From: Pseudomonadota bacterium | Lineage (GTDB): Bacteria > Pseudomonadota > Alphaproteobacteria > Azospirillales > Azospirillaceae | Length of the DNA stretch: 46,897 nucleotides | NCBI GenBank assembly: GCA_023411035.1 | Contig: JAEYPE010000156.1 | Location: 1-46,897, forward strand | Direction of reading: 5' to 3' | In this document: one piece after another, positions 35,120-43,572 of the stretch | Position numbering within the stretch: position 1 is the stretch's first letter | Layout of the letters: every line of letters starts with the position of its first letter | The notes under the pieces: generated by a model | The model's input: only the letters and a program-made list of their open reading frames with translations | Told to the model about the DNA's origin: nothing | The model's database searches: none | Translations under genes and position numbers: made by a program

Positions 35120-35818
35120 TCAGTCCCGCCGGGCGCCCAGTTCGACGACCGAGAGGATGTGGAACTCGTGTCCTGGGAACACGTAGTCGAGTTCGAAGAC
35201 GAGACCGTCGGCCAGTGGGCCGCCGACGACCAGATCCGTCTCGACGAAGGCCTGCACCCCGTTTCGGCCGTAGGTGTGGCGCGTCACCCCTCGGTAGAGC
35301 GGCGAGGCGTCCAAGCGCCGGTCGACCTCCAGGTCGCCAGGCGGGGCGCGGTTGACCAGGAATTTCAGCCGGCCCTTGAAGGCGGGGTCGGTTTCGGCGA
35401 GCTGCGTGAGGTGCGCCATCCGCTCCTCGATCGCATCCAGCGAGGAGACGAGGAGGCCGACGTGGAAGTTCTGTTCCGGGTCGCGGGCTTGGCCATGGCG
35501 GGCGATGGCGACGGCCGGATGTTCGTTCGGGCCGTCCACGTCCAGTGTTTCGCGGACCGCATCGACGAGGGCCGCCAGCGGCTCCGGCAGGAGACCCAGA
35601 TACACGATGCCGTCGCCACGGTTGGGATCGTCCCGGTTCACGGTGAAGCGATAGAACTCGCTGCCGTTCGGCAGGGGCAGGGTCTGGGTCAGCGTCAGCC
35701 CGAGGATCTGCAGCAGGCGTGCGGCTGCTGGTCCGTCCTCCGTGCGCCGGTAATGGAGATTGACGTGGCCGAGCGTTACGGCAGCGCCGGTGCTCGGGTG
35801 AACGCTCGTGTCAGGCAT
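35120..35818 (-). CDS. VOC-like (glyoxalase-fold) hypothetical protein
   Basis: A 232-residue soluble protein. The N-terminus (VTLGHVNLHYRRTEDGPAAA, followed by a helix, LGL and a strand ending FYRFTVN) has the pattern of a vicinal-oxygen-chelate half-domain: a strand with His near residue 18, a helix, then strands. A second comparable block (EQNFHVGLLVSSLDAIEERM) follows. This could be two betaalphabetabetabeta modules, but metal ligands are not clear. It lies in the same direction upstream of the monooxygenase, separated by 71 bases. GGGGGAAAC precedes the ATG. A ring-cleaving or isomerising role is possible. Confidence 0.55.
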   Translation of the reverse strand: MPDTSVHPSTGAAVTLGHVNLHYRRTEDGPAAARLLQILGLTLTQTLPLPNGSEFYRFTVNRDDPNRGDGIVYLGLLPEPLAALVDAVRETLDVDGPNEHPAVAIARHGQARDPEQNFHVGLLVSSLDAIEERMAHLTQLAETDPAFKGRLKFLVNRAPPGDLEVDRRLDASPLYRGVTRHTYGRNGVQAFVETDLVVGGPLADGLVFELDYVFPGHEFHILSVVELGARRD

Positions 35819-36001
35819 GTTTCCCCCTATGATTTTTCGAGATCTTGCCGGGGTATCCCGGAGCGGTGGGTGGTGCTTGTAAGTAACTACTAACTTATCA
35901 TTGAGCGAAGCGGATCGGAACCAAAAACGGCAACTCCGGACCGATACCGCGTTGCCGGCGCGTCGCTGGCGGACGGGATTCGGCCCCCGGAGGTTGTCGC
36001 G

Positions 36002-36826
36002 TCAGTGGGAGACGAGCAGCGAAACAGCGGACCGGGTGAGCAGCGTGCCCGTGGTGCTGCCGATCATCGCCTCGCGCAGGCGGGAGCGGCCGAAGGCGCC
36101 CATCACGATCAGGTCGGCGCCCGTGCCCTCGGCGCGCGCCAGGATGGACCCGCCAACGCCGTAGACCTCGTCCAGGTTCATCGCCTTGACGGCTGCGGCG
36201 ATCCCGTGCTGCGCGAGATAGTCCACCAGCGGCTGGCCCGGCGTCGGCTGGGACGCGTCCGGTTCTCCGGCGAGGATGACCAGCACCTCGACGGACGTGG
36301 CGGCCTTCAGGATCGGCAGCGCGCTGCGGACCGCGCGGATCGATTCCGGACTGGCGTTCCAGGCGACCAGCACGCGCTGTCCCACCGTCGACAGCGCCGG
36401 ACGCTCCGGCACCATCAGCACCGGCGTGCCGGACCCCTGGATGATCTGACCGCTTAGGCGCCGGCCACTCGGCTGGTCGACCTCCGACGGGCCGAGGACG
36501 ATCAGGTCGCTGCAGCGGGCGCGGGCAACCGCCTCCTCGACCATCGAACCGGTCAGATCCTCCCAGCGGGTGTCGGAATGGGTGGCGGTGTGCCGCGTGA
36601 ACAGGGCGCGCGCCTCGGTGGACAGCGCGTCGGCCGCCTTCGCCAGCGCCTCCGCCAAGCCGGGGCCGTTGAAGGAGCGGGCCAGATAGGGGATCTCGAT
36701 GACCGGCCGCACGTGGAAGCCGGTCAGGCGCGCGCCGTGGGAGGCGGCCAGAGCGGCCGCCGTCTGGACCCGCACGGACGCGCCGTCCGAGTCGTCCACG
36801 TGCACCAGGATGTCCTTCAGAAACAT
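36002..36826 (-). CDS. Universal stress protein, two tandem domains
   Basis: A 274-residue protein with two UspA folds. The first (residues 1 to about 140) has FLKDILVHVDDSD and SDLIVLGPSE but lacks a complete phosphate loop. The second (about 145 to 274) has RVLVAWNASPES and the ATP-binding GAFGRSRLREAMIGSTTGTL. The gene overlaps the end of the 36817 flavoprotein gene by 10 bases, so it belongs to the same transcript, perhaps for protection during flavin-dependent catabolism. Confidence 0.88.
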   Translation of the reverse strand: MFLKDILVHVDDSDGASVRVQTAAALAASHGARLTGFHVRPVIEIPYLARSFNGPGLAEALAKAADALSTEARALFTRHTATHSDTRWEDLTGSMVEEAVARARCSDLIVLGPSEVDQPSGRRLSGQIIQGSGTPVLMVPERPALSTVGQRVLVAWNASPESIRAVRSALPILKAATSVEVLVILAGEPDASQPTPGQPLVDYLAQHGIAAAVKAMNLDEVYGVGGSILARAEGTGADLIVMGAFGRSRLREAMIGSTTGTLLTRSAVSLLVSH

Positions 36827-38556
36827 GCGTCGTCTTTCACATTGTCGTGGCGAACAGGGGGGAATGCCGGGGACAGCCGGTCGGCGGCAGCCGCCGCCCG
36901 CCCGGCCCGCCGGCCGGAGAACACGCAGTCCGCCAGCGACAACCCGCTGACGTAGCGCGACGACGGCAGCCCCAGCGCTGCCCTGCCGGCGGCGTAGAGG
37001 CCGGGAATCCCCGTGCCGCTTTCGTCGCGGACCTTCCCGGTGTCCTCGTCGACGACCAGCCCGCCGAGCGTCAGCACCGCCATCGGCGGCATCGGCGCTG
37101 CCAGGGAGATGTCCAGGGCGTACAGAGTGCCCGCCAGCGCGTGGCGCATGTCGGCCGCCTTGCCGACGGGGTCCTCAGCGAGGCCGCGCGCTGCGGCGTT
37201 TGCGGCGGCGATGCTGTCGCGCAGGCGCGCCGGGTCGGCACCGATGCGGGCGGCGAGCGCCTCCGGCGTCTTGGCCTTGAGGGCGCCGAACAGCATCATC
37301 GCCAGCGCCGGCAGCGACTGGAAGGCCCACAGGCCGCCGAACAGGCACTGGCGGATCGCCTTGCGGCGCAGCGCGGCGTCTATGATCAGCCACGCCTTGC
37401 CGTCCTGCTCCTCGACCACGGCGTGGCCCAGCGTGGCGCCGTAGACCTGCTCGTTGCAGAAGCGCTCGCCGCGCGCGTTCACGACAATGCCCTTCGGCCA
37501 GTCGGCGGGAGGGGTGATGAAGCGCCAGCATGAGATATTGCCCAACTCCCGCGCCGCCGCGCCGACGCCGAGTCCGAGGCGCAGGCCGCTGCCGTCGCAG
37601 CCGGCGCCGCCGATGGGCAGGCCGCCGGTGGTGTGCGGCGCGTGCCGGCGCCACAGGTCCGGATTGAAGATGAAGCCGCCGGTGGACAACACGACCGCGC
37701 GTGTGGCGCGGACCAGCACCGGGCGCGCGGCCTCCCTTTCGATCCGCGTGGCCTCGCGTCGGCAGGCCTCGGCCTTCGCCGGGCGGTAGAGCCGCCAGCG
37801 CGCCGCCTGCTGGTCGAGTTTCGCGTGGTGGAGACTGAGCGGATCGCCCGGCGGCAACCGCGCCACCTCGACGCCGATCACCCGCCCCGGCCGGCCGTCG
37901 GGGGTGCGTTCGCACACCAGGCGGCGCACGGCGGCCTGGGTCATCGTGTCGGCGCCGCTCATCAGCGTGGCGTTCTTCAAGGCCGCGTACAGCGCCCCGC
38001 CGGACTGGCCGCGAGCCACGGCGCGGTGGCCGCGCGGCGCCGGATCGCCGTACGGGCCGCGGTTGGTTGGCACCGCTTCGTTGCCGGAGTGGTAGAGGAA
38101 CGCGTCGTCGGGGGGGTAGGAGGTCTTGTAAGGCGGCATGGTCGAGCCGAAGCGCACGCCCTGCCGCTCCAGCCATTCGAGGTTGGCGACGCTCTCGTCA
38201 CAGAAGCGGCGCAGCGTGGCGTCGCCGACCACGCCGTTCACCTCGCGCCGCAGATAGTCGAACATGGCGTCCGGCGTATCGCCGTAGCCGGCGTCGCGCT
38301 GGTGGCGCGTGCCGCCGCCGGCGTAGACGACACCGCCGGAGATGGCGCTGGCGCCGCCGCCCTCAAAGCGGTCGATCACCAGCACGCTCGCCCCGGCGGT
38401 GCGCGCCTCGATCGCCGCGCAGGCGCCGGCGGCGCCCCAACCGACCACCACCACCTCGGCCTCGGCCGCCCAGTCCGGGGCATCGTCCGCCCCCACCAGC
38501 AGAGGCGGCAGGATCTCCGTGACGGTGTCCGCTGGCGGTTGGAAGGGTGGGCTCAT
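36817..38556 (-). CDS. FAD-dependent dehydrogenase of the FrdA/ketosteroid-dehydrogenase type
   Basis: A 579-residue flavoprotein with an N-terminal FAD site VVVVGWGAAGACAAIEARTA (about residues 35 to 54) and GGASAISGG. The catalytic region includes IVVNARGERFCNEQVYGATL, and the C-terminal FAD-binding end GIPGLYAAGRAALGLPSSRY matches the flavoprotein subunit family that contains fumarate reductase and 3-ketosteroid dehydrogenases. Likely a desaturase or reductase of a cyclic ketone or enone. It is translationally coupled to the upstream flavoprotein by ATGA, and the downstream USP gene overlaps its end. Confidence 0.88.
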   Translation of the reverse strand: MSPPFQPPADTVTEILPPLLVGADDAPDWAAEAEVVVVGWGAAGACAAIEARTAGASVLVIDRFEGGGASAISGGVVYAGGGTRHQRDAGYGDTPDAMFDYLRREVNGVVGDATLRRFCDESVANLEWLERQGVRFGSTMPPYKTSYPPDDAFLYHSGNEAVPTNRGPYGDPAPRGHRAVARGQSGGALYAALKNATLMSGADTMTQAAVRRLVCERTPDGRPGRVIGVEVARLPPGDPLSLHHAKLDQQAARWRLYRPAKAEACRREATRIEREAARPVLVRATRAVVLSTGGFIFNPDLWRRHAPHTTGGLPIGGAGCDGSGLRLGLGVGAAARELGNISCWRFITPPADWPKGIVVNARGERFCNEQVYGATLGHAVVEEQDGKAWLIIDAALRRKAIRQCLFGGLWAFQSLPALAMMLFGALKAKTPEALAARIGADPARLRDSIAAANAAARGLAEDPVGKAADMRHALAGTLYALDISLAAPMPPMAVLTLGGLVVDEDTGKVRDESGTGIPGLYAAGRAALGLPSSRYVSGLSLADCVFSGRRAGRAAAAADRLSPAFPPVRHDNVKDDACF

Positions 38557-40307
38557 GCGCAGGGCTCCAGGCTGGCTTCCAGCAGGTCGGTGCGCCGCAG
38601 GGGAATCGGATCCCCCGCCATGTCGGCCACCGCGCGCAGCGCGAAGGTCATCGCCGGCCCGAGCGTCGAGCCGGCGCCAGGGTAGGAGGGTCCCATCACC
38701 GACGCGCTGTTGTTGCCGACGCAGTAGAGGCCGGGGATGGCGCGCCCATTGTGGTCGAGCACGCGCGCGTCGCGGTCGGTCAGAAGGCCGCCCTTGGTCC
38801 CGATGTCGCCCGGCCACAGCTTCATGGCGTAGAACGGCCCCTGGTCGATGGGGGCGAGGTTGGGGTTGGGCCGGACGTTGACGTCGCCGTAGTAGCGGTC
38901 GAAGACATTGCCGCCACGGTCGAAATCCTCGTCCCTGCCGGTGCGGGCGAAGGCGGCCATGCGGTCGGCGCTGCGGCGCAGGCCGTCGGGGGCGACGCCG
39001 ATCTGCCGGGCCAGGGACTCCAAGCTGTCCGCCTTCCAGACCACCGTACCCCACCAGTCGCGCGGGACGCGGGAGTCCGGCATCGCCGCCTTGGGCATGA
39101 TCGGGCCCATCGGGTAGCGCGCGCGGAACCGCGCGTCGAAGACGATCCAGGCCGGCACGGCGCCGCCGGTCGCCGCGTGGTCGGCGAGCATGGCCTGCTG
39201 GAACTCCGGGTATGGGCACGACTCGTTGACGAAGCGCTCGCCACGGGCGTTGACGACCATGCAGCCGGGCATCGAGCGCTCGACGAAGACGCCGCGGAAC
39301 TTCTCCTCGCCGGGCACCTCGATGGTCGGGCACCCCCAGCTCAGGTCCATCAGGTCGAGCGCGCCGCCGGCCGCCTCACCGGCACAGATGGCGTCGCCGG
39401 TGTTGCCGCCGACCGGGGTGGCCGTCCAGCCCTGCTCCGTGGGCTTGGGCAGGAACCGCTCGCGCATGGCTTGGTTGCGCTCGAAGCCGCCGGCCGCCAG
39501 CAGCACGCCGCGCTTGGCCAGCACGCGCTCCTCGCCGTCGCCCTGGCCCAGCACCACGCCCATGACGCGGCCCCGCTCGACGACGAGCGAGCGCAGGGCG
39601 CTGTTGGTCCGGATCGCCACACCGCGCCGCCGCGCCGCGGCCAGCAGGCCGGCGACCAGAGCCTGACCTCCGGTCATGCGGCGGTCCAGCCGGCTCTTCC
39701 GCCGCCACGGGTAGTCGGTGGCATAGCGCAGGATGTTCTTCACCACCGTCCAGGTCGAACCCGGCCCCCGGGACAGGATGGTGTGGGCGTCGAACGTGTT
39801 CAGGCTGATGCGCCCAAACATCTGCTGACCCGGATTGCCCGGGCGGAGCAGGGCCAGCCCGTCGAGCCCCAGCGTCGCCGCGTCGAAATCCACCACATCC
39901 ATGGTCCGCCCACCCGGGCGGGAGCCGGGGAGGGGCGGGTAGTAGTCGGCGTACAGCGGCATGCACCGGTAGGGCACGCCGATCTCGTCCAGGTAGCGGG
40001 CCATCACGCGCGCGGTCTCGATGTAGGCGAGTATCCGGTCGTCCTTGACCATGCCGCGCGCGCACGCCTTCACGTAGCGAAAGGCGTCGTCAAGCGTGTC
40101 CTCGACACCGGCGTTCCGCTGGTCGTCGTTGCACGGAATCCAGATGCCGCCTCCGGAGATGGCCGAAGTGCCGCCCACCCGGTCGGCCTTCTCGACCACC
40201 AGCGTCCGGAGGCCGTGCTCGGTCGCTCGGATCGCGCCCAAAAGGGCACCGGCGCCCGAGCCAACCACGATCACGTCGTACGTCGTGTCGTTCTTGTCGC
40301 TGCTCAC
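38553..40307 (-). CDS. FAD-dependent 3-ketosteroid delta-1-dehydrogenase-like protein
   Basis: A 584-residue flavoprotein. FAD site VIVVGSGAGALLGAIRA (about 12 to 28) and GGTSAISGGGIW are followed by a 3-ketosteroid-dehydrogenase-like middle (LLAAGGFERN, VVNARGERFVNES) and the end GLYCVGNNSASVMGPSYPGAG, with GSTLGPAMTFALRA, close to KstD (YPG-G-TLGPA). KstD introduces a C1-C2 double bond next to a ring ketone. Start is a GTG at 40307 behind GAGGA; an ATG just upstream is out of frame. The first gene of a coupled operon, divergent from the LuxR-type gene. The substrate may be another ring ketone. Confidence 0.9.
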   Translation of the reverse strand: MSSDKNDTTYDVIVVGSGAGALLGAIRATEHGLRTLVVEKADRVGGTSAISGGGIWIPCNDDQRNAGVEDTLDDAFRYVKACARGMVKDDRILAYIETARVMARYLDEIGVPYRCMPLYADYYPPLPGSRPGGRTMDVVDFDAATLGLDGLALLRPGNPGQQMFGRISLNTFDAHTILSRGPGSTWTVVKNILRYATDYPWRRKSRLDRRMTGGQALVAGLLAAARRRGVAIRTNSALRSLVVERGRVMGVVLGQGDGEERVLAKRGVLLAAGGFERNQAMRERFLPKPTEQGWTATPVGGNTGDAICAGEAAGGALDLMDLSWGCPTIEVPGEEKFRGVFVERSMPGCMVVNARGERFVNESCPYPEFQQAMLADHAATGGAVPAWIVFDARFRARYPMGPIMPKAAMPDSRVPRDWWGTVVWKADSLESLARQIGVAPDGLRRSADRMAAFARTGRDEDFDRGGNVFDRYYGDVNVRPNPNLAPIDQGPFYAMKLWPGDIGTKGGLLTDRDARVLDHNGRAIPGLYCVGNNSASVMGPSYPGAGSTLGPAMTFALRAVADMAGDPIPLRRTDLLEASLEPCA

Positions 40308-40483
40308 TGTGGATCCTCATTCTTCCTGTGCGGGGCGCTCGGGCGCCGTCTTCCTGGCCAGAGGACCGGCGCGCCTCCGGGATGCCGCGTCTCCCGGCGA
40401 GATGCCGTCCGGCGCAATGCAGTGGGGCAATGACCGCGGTCGGGCCGCTGCCGCCCGAGGCTCGCATCGATAGCAGAGCAAAT

Positions 40484-40501
40484 CATCGTCCAAGCGGACT
40501 A
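40484..40501. promoter_or_regulatory. Palindromic box CATCGTCC-N4-GGACTA, copy 2
   Basis: Reads CATCGTCCAAGCGGACTA. It lies between the divergent flavoprotein (40307) and LuxR-type (40648) genes. Two bases further on is a second inverted repeat, CCGATC-N6-GATCGG (40503 to 40520). A site in this position can control both genes. Confidence 0.6.
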
Positions 40502-40502
40502 T

Positions 40503-40520
40503 CCGATCGCGCGGGATCGG
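40503..40520. promoter_or_regulatory. Inverted repeat CCGATC-N6-GATCGG
   Basis: Perfect 6-bp arms with a 6-base spacer, adjacent to palindromic box copy 2 in the divergent control region. It may be an additional operator. Confidence 0.35.
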
Positions 40521-40647
40521 ACGGGCCGCGCCGGCCGGGGCACGCGGAACCTGTTCGTCCGTGGAGACGGCGGCTACAATCGCCGCCGGTTTCATCCGCC
40601 TCCGGGCCTTCCTACGGCTGGGGCGTTCCTTCAAGGACGAGACACCC

Positions 40648-41814
40648 ATGGACGACGGACGCGTTGGCGATCATTGCTCCGCTGACAAGCTGTCCCTCGA
40701 CGCTTTCAGCGAGCGCGTTGGGCTGTGCTACCAGGGGCCGATGGAGGCCGTTCCGTGGAAGAGCTTCCTGGACCGCATCCGGATCGACCTGAACGCACTC
40801 TATTCCACCTTCGTGCTGCGCAACCCGACGGACAAGGGAGGCGGCCTGATGGTGAACTCTGGGGAATCTGTGTCCGCCCAGGTAACCGAGGCGTACAACG
40901 AGACCTATTTCACGCTCGATCCTTTCCTCAATCTGCCGGCGAACACGGTGGTCACGGCCGAAGAGATCGTCGGGGAGGAGGCGTGGCGGTCCAGCGCCTT
41001 CTTCCGGGAATATCTCGAGCCCCTTGGAATCGGGAACATCCTGGGCGCCGACCTGTACACGGACGAGGGCATCCATTGCCGGTTCCGGGTGTCGCGCGGG
41101 GCTGGCCAACCGGACTTCTCGGCAGCGGACCGCGCGCTGTGCCGGCTGCTGCTGCCGCACCTGCGGCGCTCGGTCAGCCTGCACAGCCGCCTGGACGCTC
41201 TGGAGTCGGAACGGCGCCTGTACGTGGGCGCCATGGACCGGCTGCTGATCGGGACGGTGATCCTGGACGAGAATGGCGACGTCCTGCGCATGAACCGCAT
41301 CGCCGAGGACATCCTGTCCGAACGCGACGGGCTGCGGCTGACCGGCTCAATCCTCACCGCGGAGCCGGGGCAGGAGAACAAGGAACTGAAGCGCCTGATC
41401 GCCGAGACGCTGGGGCGCTCCGCATCTCCGTCCGTGTCGGTGGTGGAGGCGCTGTCGATCACGCGCCCGTCGGGGCGCGGCAAGCTGGGTATCCTCATCC
41501 GCAACGTGCCGCTCACCGAATGGTCGGAAGGCAAGCGGCGCCCGGCAGCGGCGCTGTTCATCCGCGATCCCGAGCGGCGTGGGCAGGCGTCCTATGAGCG
41601 GATCGTGCGCCAGCTGTTCGACCTGACCCCCGCGGAAGCGGCTCTGGCGTTGCTGCTCGCCAACGGGCTGTCGCTGGACGAGGCCGCCGAACAACTCAAC
41701 ATCCGCCGCAACACGGCGCGGGCGCATCTGCGCATGATCTTCTCGAAGACCGGCGTGACGCGCCAGACCGAGTTGGTCCGCACCCTGCTGAACAGCGTCA
41801 TATCGCTGATCTGA
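40648..41814 (+). CDS. LuxR-type transcriptional regulator with PAS/GAF-like sensor
   Basis: A 388-residue protein. The N-terminal half is a sensor region of unclear fold (residues 20 to 190), followed by a PAS-like segment (VILDENGDVLRMNRIAEDIL, about 225 to 245) and a C-terminal LuxR/GerE helix-turn-helix (LTPAEAALALLLANGLSLDE, then NIRRNTARAHLRMIFSKTGV, about 320 to 385). I chose the ATG at 40648 behind AAGGACGAG; an in-frame start at 40561 would add 29 residues. It is divergent from the flavoprotein operon, so it probably activates it, perhaps through the palindromic boxes at 40484 and 42218. Confidence 0.88.
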   Translation: MDDGRVGDHCSADKLSLDAFSERVGLCYQGPMEAVPWKSFLDRIRIDLNALYSTFVLRNPTDKGGGLMVNSGESVSAQVTEAYNETYFTLDPFLNLPANTVVTAEEIVGEEAWRSSAFFREYLEPLGIGNILGADLYTDEGIHCRFRVSRGAGQPDFSAADRALCRLLLPHLRRSVSLHSRLDALESERRLYVGAMDRLLIGTVILDENGDVLRMNRIAEDILSERDGLRLTGSILTAEPGQENKELKRLIAETLGRSASPSVSVVEALSITRPSGRGKLGILIRNVPLTEWSEGKRRPAAALFIRDPERRGQASYERIVRQLFDLTPAEAALALLLANGLSLDEAAEQLNIRRNTARAHLRMIFSKTGVTRQTELVRTLLNSVISLI

Positions 41815-41976
41815 GCAGAGGGGCCATGATGAGGGCGTCGCCCACCAGAGCGCCCGGCAGTTCCGGTTTCCAAGGCACAGCCCGGGCCCCCCGAGGCCGG
41901 TGACCGCGGAGGCCGGAGCCGCGGCGGGCACCTCCGTCTGGACGCAGGGCGCGGAGCGCTTGCGCCGCCCCTGCCT

Positions 41977-42153
41977 TTACGGCAAGCGGAAATCCTTGAA
42001 CGCATGGGAGATCTGCGCGACGCGCACCTTCCTCTCGGCTTCCTCGATCCCGCGCTGCATCATCGTGCCAAGCAGATAGATCGGCAGTGCCGCCAGCACT
42101 AGAAGCAGGAGCAGGGTCAGGGTGTAGCGGGTGCCTGCAACGATGCGGCTCAT
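41977..42153 (-). CDS. Small single-pass membrane protein (58 residues)
   Basis: The protein begins MSRIVAGTRY and has one long hydrophobic segment (TLTLLLLLVLAALPIYLLGT, residues 11 to 30) and a charged cytoplasmic tail (EEAERKVRVAQISHAFKDFRLP). AAGGAG lies 8 bases before the ATG, and the palindromic box copy 3 lies 65 bases upstream. The gene is convergent with the LuxR-type gene. I recognise no family. A small membrane-anchored partner or regulator of the LuxR-controlled function is plausible. Confidence 0.65.
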   Translation of the reverse strand: MSRIVAGTRYTLTLLLLLVLAALPIYLLGTMMQRGIEEAERKVRVAQISHAFKDFRLP

Positions 42154-42217
42154 CCTTGGTCTCCTTCTCTTGTGAGGATTGAAGCCAACCGAGTATGCGC
42201 GAACATGGGGCGGTAAA

Positions 42218-42235
42218 CATCGTCCACACGGACTA
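42218..42235. promoter_or_regulatory. Palindromic box CATCGTCC-N4-GGACTA, copy 3
   Basis: Reads CATCGTCCACACGGACTA, 65 bases before the 58-residue membrane protein gene. The shared positions and strand orientation match copies 1 and 2. The spacing is suited to activator binding near a promoter on the minus strand. Confidence 0.6.
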
Positions 42236-42500
42236 TTCGTGAAATGAACAATGTGCGGTGCCCGCCTGCGCCGTGGCGCCGATCGTCCCCGGCAGCGGCC
42301 CTGCTCCCTCGGCCGGGATGCCGGTGGGGACGTGTACGGTGGACCCCGCCTTGCCGGGCGCACGCGATGCCCGCTCCCGCAACCCGGCAGGCGCCGGTGA
42401 CCACCGCAGCCTTCCCATGCGACACGTCTGTTCCTTCCTGGGGCGGGCCATCTCCCCTGCGCTTGTGCAACCGGCAGTGGGCGATTCTGCGCAGGCGGGA
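42236..42500. other. Non-coding gap between the small membrane gene and the ribF terminator
   Basis: Open frames here have no domain, start-site or codon evidence. Together with box copy 3 and the terminator this makes a 430-base gene-free stretch between 42154 and 42582. Confidence 0.5.
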
Positions 42501-42531
42501 AGAAAAATGGCCGGACGCGAAGCGCCCGGCC
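42501..42531 (-). terminator. Intrinsic terminator of the FAD-synthetase-like gene
   Basis: On the minus strand GGCCGGGCGC pairs with GCGTCCGGCC (one G-U pair) across a TTC loop and is followed by ATTTTTCTT. It lies about 50 bases after the stop codon at 42583. A second 8-bp hairpin (CCGCACTC/GAGTGCGG) lies between gene and terminator. Confidence 0.8.
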
Positions 42532-42582
42532 GAAGTCCGCACTCGGGGAGGAAACGACAGAGTGCGGGGGAGGAACTCGAAA

Positions 42583-43524
42583 TCAGGGAAGGGCCGTCGG
42601 CTCGGACAGTGGCCTGAGGCGGTGAGCAAGGTCGTGCGGCACGGTTCTCCCGGCCTTCTCGCCTGTGGCCGACGACACCGGCATGCGCCCAACGGGCGCG
42701 TCCGCCGACAAGCGGCCGGTCAGGCGGACGCGGAACGCCGTCGTCTTGAGAAGGTGGGCCGGCAACGTCACGTGCAGCCGGTCGTCCCCGGTGGAGCGGG
42801 AGATCCATGCGGGGCTCTCGGCTGCGGTGTCCCAGTCAACAGGGCCACCGTCGTCTTCGGCGATTCGTACCAGATAGACGCCGGCGCCGGGCCGCTGAAG
42901 ATCGCCCAGCGGAAGGGACACGATGCCTTGGAGGGGTACGCCCTGTCCGGTGATGTCCCAGGGGCGACCGAGCAGGTGCGTCGCCGCGGCGACCCGCCCG
43001 CCGCTCAGCGCGGCGCGCACGCGGCTGGATGAGATGACCTGCCCAGCGTCATCGCGGACCGGTGCGACGGCGGTGACGCCGAACCCGTGGAGCGCGCCCA
43101 TGCGTTGCAGGCACCCGACGTCTCCCATGCGCCGTGCGCCGAAGCGGTAGCCTTCGCCGACCACGACGTGAACCGTGCCGAGACCACGCACAAGCACCTG
43201 CTCAACAAACAGTTCGGCGGGCATACCGGCGACGGCGCGGTTGAAGGCGCACACGAAGGCCCCATCCAGGCCGTGCCGCGCGACTAGACGGAGCTTCTCC
43301 CCCGTCGGGGTCAAGGCCTGAGGTTCCTGCGCCGGGTTGAGGACGCATTTCGGGTGCGGATCGAAGGTCAGGACGGCGGCGCCGGCCTCCAGGATGGCGG
43401 CCGTCGAGGCCGCCCGCCTCAGGAGCGCCTGGTGCCCGAGATGCACGCCGTCGAAGTTCCCAATGGCGATCACCCAGCGGCGTGTTGCGTCTGCTTTGGC
43501 CGTGAAGCGATGGTGTGTCAGCAT
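42583..43524 (-). CDS. ribF: FAD synthetase (FMN adenylyltransferase)-like protein with a degenerate C-terminal domain
   Basis: A 313-residue protein. The N-terminal nucleotidyltransferase domain is clear: AIGNFDGVHLGHQALL (20 to 35), TFDPHPKCVL, EGYRFGARRMGD and ISSSRVRAAL. It should transfer AMP to FMN. In normal RibF the C-terminal riboflavin kinase domain carries G-T-x-GFPTAN, but here that region reads GQGVPLQGIVSLPLGDLQRP and the catalytic motif is not recognisable, so kinase activity is doubtful. GGAGAT precedes the ATG. The gene lies near several flavoenzymes and is divergent from pntAA, so a role in local FAD supply is plausible. Confidence 0.82.
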   Translation of the reverse strand: MLTHHRFTAKADATRRWVIAIGNFDGVHLGHQALLRRAASTAAILEAGAAVLTFDPHPKCVLNPAQEPQALTPTGEKLRLVARHGLDGAFVCAFNRAVAGMPAELFVEQVLVRGLGTVHVVVGEGYRFGARRMGDVGCLQRMGALHGFGVTAVAPVRDDAGQVISSSRVRAALSGGRVAAATHLLGRPWDITGQGVPLQGIVSLPLGDLQRPGAGVYLVRIAEDDGGPVDWDTAAESPAWISRSTGDDRLHVTLPAHLLKTTAFRVRLTGRLSADAPVGRMPVSSATGEKAGRTVPHDLAHRLRPLSEPTALP

Positions 43525-43572
43525 GTTTGGGATCTCCCCGAAGCCCCGGCTTGCCCGACTGAAAGCGAATAT

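Noticed and set aside
36817..39333. A single 838-residue minus-strand flavoprotein
   Set aside because: The first 259 residues overlap the upstream flavoprotein gene out of frame. The real start is the ATG at 38556, overlapping the previous stop by ATGA.
38547..40433. Plus-strand frame of 628 codons
   Set aside because: Antisense to the KstD-like flavoprotein; the His/Gly/Val-rich composition is typical of a shadow frame.
40561..40647. N-terminal extension of the LuxR-type protein
   Set aside because: The extra 29 residues have no domain content, and the better ribosome site precedes the ATG at 40648.
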